Shown here in pieces: positions 56,157 through 64,000 of a stretch of DNA of 64,000 bases (positions are counted from its first letter, which is position 1; each line of letters opens with the position of its first letter). Made by a program: the position numbers and the translations under genes. The stretch is from Xanthostigma xanthostigma (taxonomy: Eukaryota > Arthropoda > Insecta > Raphidioptera > Raphidiidae). The stretch is taken from contig OY754470.1 of assembly GCA_963575645.1 (NCBI GenBank), positions 46,469,201 through 46,533,200 on the forward strand, written 5' to 3'. The notes below the pieces were generated by a model. It was given only the letters and a program-made list of their open reading frames with translations. It had not been told where the DNA came from and did no database searches.

Positions 56157-56568
56157 GGAAAAATCTCGTTTTCAGTCGTTTTTCAAGATTTTCCAATAAC
56201 TCGCTTTTCACGTCCAGACGGCTTATACTAACAGGAAATGACACTCCAAATTAAAATATAAGCTCAACTTTAGGTCCTGTGGGCTTTTGTAGTGAATTAA
56301 AAGTAGAAGAAACATTTAAACGTCTATCTTCGAAACGGTATTAGATACAAACCTCTGGGTGCGCTCATTGAATTCAGCGTGTCGTTTTCTATCAATAAAC
56401 CGAATTTGAAAAGTTTCCGATGCGTATTCCAGACATTCCAGAAAAGCACTTTGAACTGGTCTATCTTCGAAACGGTAAGTGATACGAAGCAACGGAGGGG
56501 CTTGGTGACTTCAGCGAGTCATTTTCCATAAGCCTACCGAATTTGAATCGGATGCGAGAGTGAGACAT
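56157..56568 (+). repeat. CGAAACGGTA-type repeat at the outer end of the right arm
   Basis: Boxes GGAAATGACACTCC, TAAGCTCAACTTTAGGTCCT and CGAAACGGTATTAGATAC, then GCAACGGAGGGGCTTGGTGA. Part of it (about 56460-56568) duplicates 54665-54780; the left arm shows the same pair at 41605-41700 and 42004-42160. Confidence 0.8.
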
Positions 56569-56599
56569 CGAAACGTCAAGATCTATTAATATTCTGAAA

Positions 56600-57589
56600 A
56601 AAAAAATCGGTTTGAATCGAATACTTCCTTCTTATAGTATAGGCGGGAAACAAAAATAAAACAATAGAAATTTATATCAATCAATATAGTTTATTTACAA
56701 TAAAACAGGTAGCACATAAAACAATTGTATGGAATATGCAGCACTAACATAGAAAGTGAAAAGGGGGAGTGTTCTATACATTATCACTGGGTTCCAAATT
56801 TAATTTTATTACACTGGCATCTCAATTTGACTGGAATAGACGATAATGATCTCAGTTGTCAAGCGTCTACAATCAAAGACCAATCTATCGTTTGATTGGA
56901 GAGAAATTTAGATTTCCACATTGGGCGATAAGTCGCTCTATGATTTTCTCTTACAACTAAACACTACGGCAGGTTTAATAATAATTAGATGAAGTACAAT
57001 TTAAAGAAAAAATCAAAAGCTGTTAAAAATTTCACCCTAAGAATTCAATATCGTTTTTCTAACTTTGCACAAATTATACGGTGTTTTTGGTGGTAATAAA
57101 GCTCAAGCACTAGTAGTACAAGACCCCTGTTTGGCTCGATCTTCATCAATCGAGTTTTCTAATGAAATTTGATAATATAATGTATTAATAAAGAAAAATT
57201 GATATGGTTGACATTCAATTTCTTGGCACAGCTATTTTTAACAAAAAATTAAAGTTGTTAATTTCATTTCTGTAATGTAGTTATCGAGTTTTCAGATACA
57301 TTTATTACAATATGTATATAAAATGCCAAAGTTTGGTCGACATTTTGATTCCTGGCATAAAACCAGGTAGAATTGGTAATCGTTTACTGGCTGCTGGTTG
57401 CAAGTGCTGTACAGATCATGCAGGTTTATGCTTGACAAGTGCGCGCGGTCTTAAAATTTAAATATGTTTAAAAAAGTACCATCGTCGAATAACCTATTGG
57501 TACTAGCTTTTTTATGTCCATGAGAGTTTGGCGGAAAGAATTTGCCACCAGTAAATTAGTTGATACTTTAACATTACCGTTGGCTTGCC
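56600..57589. other. Stretch without recognised genes
   Basis: A/T-rich sequence without a supported exon. A CTCAGTTGTCAAGCGTCTAC motif occurs at 56851. Confidence 0.4.
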
Positions 57590-57670
57590 GTCAACTGGAA
57601 ACTCGATTTTCAAAAATCGGACCTCTAACTCCCTTTTTTTTTGAAAATTTTCAATAACGGGAAGTTAAAA
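57590..57670 (+). repeat. End fragment of the TTCCCG-type element
   Basis: CAACTGGAAACTCGATTTTC, AAAATCGGACC and ATAACGGGAAGTTAAAA match the right end of the element at 359-1448. Confidence 0.6.
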
Positions 57671-58010
57671 AAAAGACCCATGACTTGATATACAAAACCT
57701 TTGGTCGGTTATTTTGTACTGTAAGTTGTGGAACAGTTTTGATCAACCATCAGGTTGGCTGGCGCCTTGAGAAAACAACTTAGGTACATTTTTAAAACTT
57801 TCTGGTATTTATAAACTTTTTTATTTTACATTTGAAAGTTTTTCGATATGCGATAGGGTGACTTTTACAACAGCTCTGTAATGTCTGGTACTAAGAACAA
57901 TATATTAAAGTAAAATAAGTAACAACCAAACATCAACTGCCAGGGTAATTTGGATTATGAATTTTTTAAAAATAGATCCGATCAACATTTTTATCATTAC
58001 TACGATTACA

Positions 58011-58109
58011 ATGGAGGATTTCACCAGACCAGTCTTAAAGACGCCGTCCCCACAAGTTCAGTTATTCTCCCGAACAACTTCCAGCACCGGGCACAGATTT
58101 GCTATTAAA
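58011..58109 (+). CDS. Possible orphan first coding exon
   Basis: ATG 58011 opens 33 codons with coding-like composition (MEDFTRPVLKTPSPQVQLFS, then SSTGHRFAIK) ending exactly at a GTAAAT donor-like site. Pro/Ser/Thr-rich, no known domain. No downstream exon was identified before the window ends. Confidence 0.3.
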
Positions 58110-58301
58110 GTAAATAGGGTCGTCTCACATATCAAAATTTGATAATTTTGAATAATCATTCCTTATAACGTACACAAATAATGCAAACCAACTTTTTCAT
58201 TGTTATACTGAACAAAAGACAGACAGTTCTTTATTTGTAGAAAGAGATGCATATAAAAATTGTAAGCTCCTTGTTTTACTTTGGCAGCTCAGCGGGCATG
58301 A

Positions 58302-58437
58302 CACTAGCTCTGTTCTGATTTCTCTGCGAACGGTAACAGAACCGTTAGTCTTGCGCAGTAGCTCAAAAACCGAAACAGTCTCGTTTTAGCTATTGCGCAA
58401 GACAATGACGATTCTGTTACTTGGAGCAGAGCTAGTG
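58302..58437. repeat. Fold-back MITE
   Basis: CACTAGCTCTGTTCTG pairs with AGCAGAGCTAGTG, and inner GTAACAGAACCGTTAGTCTT pairs with GACAATGACGATTCTGTTAC. 136 bases. Confidence 0.8.
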
Positions 58438-58519
58438 ATCTACTCAACCAATCACAGGCTGTCTGTCACGACATTTTTGAAAAATCTATTTGTAATGCAG
58501 ATTCCAATAAAAACAAAAA

Positions 58520-58561
58520 GACGGGTTGCACTCCGGGAGTGCCGGCAGAAGTGAAAACTTG

Positions 58562-58596
<35 letters not shown>

Positions 58597-58965
58597 ACTG
58601 CCAAAGCAAGTACAGTAGACGTGCCTCAACAACTCGTATATATACTTAGCGTTACTCAGAAATCCACTACTAGTGAGAATCGTTTTTAAACATTTGATTT
58701 TGTCAAAATATACTCCTTAAATCAAAAAAACTGTTTCTTGCATTTGAAAGACAATTGCTTACTCCATTAAAATATGTGATTACATTTTGTTTTTATTTCA
58801 AAATAGCTAAGCAAAAAAAACAAAAAAGTTTTCGTCGTACGAATTTTGTCTTACGCATTTTCGATCAGGTCTTACGTCTTACGAATTTTCGATCTGACGC
58901 GAGTTTAACATTTTTTACCCATTACAAAAAAAGTGTACAACGCCGCAAAAGAAGTTTTCAGTTCA
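58520..58965 (-). mobile_element. MITE with GAAGTGAAAACTT ends, copy 2
   Basis: Reverse orientation relative to 26225-26565: GTGCCGGCAGAAGTGAAAAC at the left, CTGACGCGAGTTTAAC and AAGTGTACAACGCCGC near the right end. Confidence 0.7.
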
Positions 58966-59800
58966 ATAAAACGTGGAGCGACCCCGTTAATTGCTGTTGA
59001 ACGAAAGACCGCCTGTAAATGGTAGACGCTCGACAAGTGAGTTGTTAATTTCCAGTCATATTGACAAATCAATTATTATTAGGATCTATATAGTACATAA
59101 TTATTTGTTAATGCGATATAGAGAAACAGGTACCTATAAAAATATTTACAATAATAAAAATAAATTAGTACACTCACAATAATAAATGCATGATACATAT
59201 TTTGTTGACACTGACAAATTAATTTTATTATACATCGAAGCATTCGACTGTATATTTAAGTTCGCAAAAATCCTGTATGTCTAGATTCTCTCTCGTACCA
59301 TAAGTCGAGTAATTGTTTCGATTATTATGCATTATTTCTTTTAAATGTGATGTAAAATATTAGGAAACTGAATTCAATCAATCGTCAACGTGTAAACATC
59401 TTAGCTCTCGCCACGCGACATGAACTTCGCGGGAATTCGAGCGTCAGACGAGCAAGCATGTTTACATATCAACTCTCTCGTGAGTACCACGTTCGCTCAC
59501 ACCGTTTTTTTAATTCCACCCTTTCTTTATAATGACGAGCCAGACTTACTAATTTCTTTGTGGACGGCTCTGATCTATTAAATGTATGTTATTGAAACAA
59601 TTTCATAATGTGCTAAATTCCATTGTAAAAAACAGCAATACGTTACTTTCTCTCGCCTGTTTTTTTTAAATTTGCGAAGTTTTAAAGACAACATTTAGTA
59701 CGATAGCCGTTCATTGTTCTTCATGCTATTTTTTGTATCAAGCGATTCAATCGATTGTAAATCGTTAGATGCAGCAATAGAGCTGTACTGTTGGATTTTT

Positions 59801-60293
59801 AAAAGAAGACCGGTCTATGGAATGTAGTCCTATGACCTTATTGCAGAAGAGCGCACATGTATTTTATATTAGTAAAAGGTAATGATCCTGGAACCGCTTC
59901 TATGCAATAAGGGAGTCCAGTCGACCAAACGTATAACAATTGTGTTATCGCGATAATTGTACTATTGCTATAGCCGTACGACTATACAGCGACACTTGCT
60001 AACAGTACAAAAAAATCATACACCAGACAGTACATAGGCGTGCGTCCACGGACTAAGTTGAGAGGTGTTGTCTGAATATCATCAAAATGGAAAGTAAAAA
60101 GGGAAAAACAGTTAGAAGTGGCGCTAGGGAGGTCATAGCGAATGTAATTAAAATGTGCGAGTTAGAGGCTCAAAATAATGCCTTAAAATTTAAAGCTATA
60201 CATTGTTTGCATGCCTTGCTATGCGCCGCCTATGAATTCCGATAATTTGGGAACACATCAGCGACTTGTTGCCCTTTCCCCACCGGTCTTCTT
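59801..60293 (+). mobile_element. Nested element with AGAAGACCGGT ends
   Basis: AGAAGACCGGT near the left and ACCGGTCTTCT near the right form perfect 11-bp inverted ends. A short protein-coding fragment lies at 60087-60245. The target duplication was not resolved. Confidence 0.6.
60087..60245 (+). pseudogene. N-terminal fragment of a transposon-type protein
   Basis: ATG 60087 opens 52 codons: KKGKTVRSGAREVIANVIK then MCELEAQNNALK. This resembles the N-terminal helix-turn-helix region of insect transposon-linked proteins (a GK..RS.ARE.I.NV pattern), from memory. The rest is missing. Confidence 0.4.
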
Positions 60294-60739
60294 TCGCCGA
60301 TCGCACAGTAACAAACCATATGTAGTCGTTACTGAGTAACGGGTACATCGTCTGACTCGCATTTGTCGTATTCATGTCAGTTCGACTCGTTTGATGCGGT
60401 CATACCGTATCACGTATCGATGCGATGGTACATGCTTGATGCTGTTAGTACACGATTGTATGTCGTATGAAAAGGAACGTTACGAAAGTAACGGGTACCG
60501 GTTCTTTAAGTAACGAATACATACGGGTACACAATTTCTCGTTACTTTTACAGCTCTATGCAGCAATCAATGGCACAAGGCCACACAATACTCGCTTAAA
60601 TGTATTGCAAAGTTGCATGCTGTTGCCGAATGGCGCGAACAAACGAGAAACGTCGCGTAGCTGAGTCATCGTCGAAACACGATGCGTTTTTTAAAGGAAA
60701 GTAAGTATTAATGAATCACAAATTAAAGTATTGCTAAAT

Positions 60740-61655
60740 TTTACAACGGAAGTTTAAAAAAAAAACAAACAAACAAACAATAATTACAATATTATAAGGC
60801 TATCTTTTTATTAACTTTTTCTTATATTAAAACACTTCGTTCCAAATCAAATTCATAAAATTTACAAACGAGCAATATCGATATTGCCTGATAACAATCT
60901 AATAATTTAAAAACTTTTGAATTATTTTATATTAATATATAGAAATATTTCAAATGAAGCATTCTTTTCTATTTCTATACTTTACAAAATTTAAATAGCT
61001 TTTTTTTTTTTAATATATCCACAACCTACTAATTTATTACTTTTCGTTACTTTTTTACCGGTACTTACTAAATTAATTAGTACCACCATAAAAATATATT
61101 ACCGAAATATACAATTTAAAAATTCATATATAATCAATATCATTGAAATGTTGCTTTTTTTTGAAATGTAAACTTACAATACTCGATTGGTAATAATATT
61201 TAATATTTATATAAATATATACATGAGGCCAATTATATTTTATCAATATATTATTATTATAATCCTACACAGCTGTAAAAACTAAATTAACAACAAAGTT
61301 AATGCTTAAATGTTATGGCTCAATCATCCAAATTTTAAACATTGGATAATTTTAATGGCAAGTTAGTAAACTTCAGAAGTTAATTAAATCTATTCATCAT
61401 TGCCTTAGTATGTTTTTTTGATACTACAGTATTGTATGGCAAGAACCAAAATTATAAAGTACAGTGAATCATTTATTACATTGCTCTAAAAATTATTTTA
61501 TTATATAGGGTTTTTTTTGTACAAAATCGCTTGTTAACAATCTGATTAAAAACACCCAAGAAGATTACAAGCCAAGAGGCGCAACTCAAGTGGAGGAGGT
61601 GGGATGGAATACGTCATACATCATGGCGTCCCACGAACATTCGACAAAAATAAAC
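60740..61655. other. Stretch without recognised genes
   Basis: Very A/T-rich with an (AAAC)n run at 60760-60780. No exon seen. Confidence 0.4.
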
Positions 61656-61660
61656 CCTAA

Positions 61661-61844
61661 TAAAAAATAAAGAATAGTTACTTCTTACCACAATAGTTTT
61701 ATTAGCGGATGTACACTTCTGGAGCTATGCTCTCATCTTCAGTAAACAGTTTAGCGTTTGCTGAAGATGAGAGCATAGCTCCCGAAATGTACATCCGCTA
61801 ATAAAACTTTTGTGGTAAGAAGTAACTATTCTTTATTTTTTATT
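61661..61844. repeat. Long hairpin
   Basis: Arms of about 85 bases (61661-61746 and 61755-61844) are nearly perfect reverse complements around a loop of about 8 bases. Shared blocks: AAGAATAGTTACTTCTTACC, TTTTATTAGCGGATGTACA and GAGCTATGCTCTCATCTTCA. Confidence 0.92.
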
Positions 61845-61849
61845 TTTGT

Positions 61850-63715
61850 TTCAACCAAAATGATGCACTACCGATGCACGTGTTAAAAAAGTATTTTTTT
61901 AAAAAGAACTGACAGCATTCATATAGCATAGTACAATCAATCAATTTGATTTTTAAACAAATTCTGTTATACGAAATCTATGTAAAATGTTCTCCTCTTT
62001 CGTTTAAGACTGGTTTCAAACTGATCTGATTTAAATTGAGCGAGAAATAAGCAAAAAACTTTTTTTTCTTAATTTTCTCCCCTCTGGGACCAAAATTCAA
62101 AAATCGGACGACGTTAGGATTTAAGTTACACGGAGACGAATCGAACAAAAAAAAAAGTTTTTTTAAAATCGGTGAAAGGTGTTTGGGCTGTACGCTGGAT
62201 ACAAAAAGCGTGACTCACAGATTCACAGACAAAGCGAGTACATATATAGGCGCTTCCAGCTAAAAAAACTGCTGTTGTCAAAAAATCCTCAAATTGTTAA
62301 CAAGCTTCGCTGTAATAGTTTGTTCATTGACAACGAACTGTCCAAGATTTGATACTGTTGTGTAATTATAAATAAAAAAATCATTCAAAATGTACTATAA
62401 AATGCTTTAAGGAGAAAAATAGACAAAATATTTATTGTCATTGTTAAAAACTGCATGTCAGCTCGTAATATTGACTAGATATTATACAAATTAACAATAT
62501 ACATGCGAATCTCTGTTAAAATGGCCACTGACTAAGCGATCAGTGAACATCGGTGACAAAAATACAATTTCTCTGCAAACGATCGAACGTTTTGTAATCT
62601 TACACGCAGCCAGTGTCAAAAAAAATTGAATAAGAGCGTTTTTCCATTGTCGTTACCATTCTACTGGACATACCTTTGCCATTTATCGTTGTAGTTGTTT
62701 TTCCATTAACTGAGTGAGGAGGATAGAGTATGCGCGCGGCCTAATCTGTTTCTATTAGTTTGAGAGAGATAAAGATTAATCACACATTCATTTTTAAGGG
62801 AGGGTACTTTTTACATCGCTAGGGCGTGTCCAGTAAGTTTTTGGTCGATACTGATGATATAGCGATATCACAACATCTTAAATGTATGGAAGTATATGAA
62901 ATGCTCGTTTACTAGCTAGATTTATCGGCGTCGACAGTGTTTTGACATTGGTATCGATGACGACGCACCAGCAATGTATCGGCCAATGAAAAAGCATGTT
63001 TCGAGTTTCGTTCTCTTGGACTGACAAATCTTCAAAAAAAAAAAAAAAATCTTAGACGTTGATGACAATTTACACGAATTACATATGTCCGTTTTTAACA
63101 AAAATTTTGAAACAGTCACCGATGCTTGGCCCTTAATATAAGATATTCATCTGAAACAATAACAAGTTTATGACTATGCATTTATAAATTACAGGATTAC
63201 ATTCACTCAAATATATATATAAAAACATTTATATATAATTAGAAATTGATTTAACTGGGGAATTTCTAATACTATTCACAGTATGAAATATAACAAAAGC
63301 AGCAACTGCTAAGTACAATACTGAGATTTTCTGCGCATTCTAATACCTGCGCATAATGTACTTGTAATTTGCTTATCCCTTAATGTCGAGAAACAATAAT
63401 GGAAAAATTAATATACACGTCATATCGAAAACAAACATAAAACTGCGACCCAGTCTCTCTTTAAATCCTAGGGTATCAAATAAATTTCAAGGGCATTTTT
63501 AAATTCAGATTTACATAAAACTATTTCACTCGCGTACCAAGGATACAGTGTCCTTATTTTATATCCGACTGCAACTTCTTAGCTGTTCGCTATGGACAAT
63601 AGCGATAACAAATGACACGCAATCAAAGCTGTGCACAAAAAGTAAAAAGTGTTGAAATGCACAGAAAATATTACAAATTTGAATCTGTTCACTACGGTCA
63701 CATCACTAATTTTAC
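61850..63715. other. Stretch without recognised genes
   Basis: A/T-rich; a repeat-like GGGACCAAAATTCAAAAATC phrase at 62087 relates to the fold-back family at 21965. No supported exon. Confidence 0.35.
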
Positions 63716-63719
63716 AATA

Positions 63720-63863
63720 ACACAAATAAATAGCTATAGTTTGCTATTACATTACGAAACATTCATTGCAATATTAGAAAAATTCATTATCCAAATAATG
63801 TTACTGTAGAGACTCAACAGGCGTTTCATAATATAATAGCAAACTATAGCTATTTATTTGTGT
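63720..63863. repeat. Inverted-repeat element with perfect 30-bp arms
   Basis: Arms 63720-63749 and 63834-63863 are exact reverse complements, containing AAATAGCTATAGTTTGC. About 84 bases lie between them. Confidence 0.9.
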
Positions 63864-64000
63864 AACGTTCTTGTTCCGTAAAGAAACTGTTTTACAATAA
63901 TGTTTACAAATGAAGACGTGTTGGTTTTAACTTAAATGTAAAAATCACTTGCAAAATATCGGTTGGCGCAAAATTTAAAAAAGCGTAAATGCAATAAACT

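Larger units (their letters stand above)
49670..56568 (+). repeat. Right arm of the giant inverted repeat
   Basis: Mirror of the left arm. Relative to it, the arm carries a TAA-flanked transposon (54803-56141), a threefold tandem block (53790-54050) and an intact nested insertion at about 49940-50185. Similarity to the left arm stops at about 56568, where GGATGCGAGAG leads into unrelated TGAGACATCG. Confidence 0.9.
59778..60558. mobile_element. hAT-type element with TGCAGCAA TSD
   Basis: Ends TAGAGCTGTACTG / TTTTACAGCTCTA are flanked by the perfect 8-bp duplication TGCAGCAA (59770-59777 and 60559-60566). The right part carries repeated GTTACGAAAGTAACGGGTAC and CGTTACTTTTACAG, akin to the hAT at 2198. 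A second element is inserted at about 59801-60293. Confidence 0.88.

Noticed and set aside
62922-63119. Minus-strand frame of 65 codons
   Set aside because: Includes an A-run translated as Phe residues and no known motif.

Overview
This window looks like an insect nuclear contig, most probably a moth or butterfly. It is AT-rich, its genes are split by introns with GT/AG junctions, and transposable-element (TE) remnants fill most of it. The repeats include tRNA-like modules fused to LINE/SINE tails, several hAT-type MITEs with 8-bp target-site duplications (TSDs), mariner and pogo relics, and many fold-back elements. There are no operons, rRNA genes or CRISPR arrays. The lepidopteran assignment is inference from repeat style and gene content.

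Two multi-exon genes are well supported. A plus-strand gene (coding exons 31599-36286) encodes a 378-residue secreted protein with an odorant-binding-protein-like cysteine pattern, split by a Tyr/Pro/Gln-rich linker. A minus-strand gene (40479 down to 38422) encodes a complete 404-residue protein O-glucosyltransferase of the Rumi/POGLUT1 family, which modifies Notch-type EGF repeats in the ER. The two genes are convergent, about 2.1 kb apart. A third unit at 1542-1976 is the terminal exon of an unrecognised gene that starts outside the window. Possible orphan exons or promoters lie near 12763, 19103 and 58011.

Layout: 1-1500, fold-back and TTCCCG-ended elements. 1542-2110, terminal exon. 2198-3302, a hAT nested in a hAT, both with intact TSDs. 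3722-4689, an element carrying a THAP zinc-finger exon. 6569-7520, a threefold 255-bp tandem repeat with an inverted partial copy. 7733-30535, dense MITEs, tRNA-like SINEs, mariner and pogo remnants. 31005-36380, the OBP-like gene, with a different repeat in each of its four coding introns. 38422-40479, rumi. 40921-56570, a giant inverted repeat. 56600-64000, mostly non-coding with hAT, fold-back and hairpin elements.

The most remarkable structure is the inverted repeat. A left arm (about 41605-46900) and a right arm (about 49670-56568) mirror each other almost base for base. A third, more diverged copy (about 46890-48710) lies between them. Each arm carries the same exon-like segments facing outward, and the right arm alone carries a later 1339-bp transposon with a clean TAA duplication. 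This is either a recent palindromic duplication seeded at a hAT MITE or an assembly product, and read-level data would decide.
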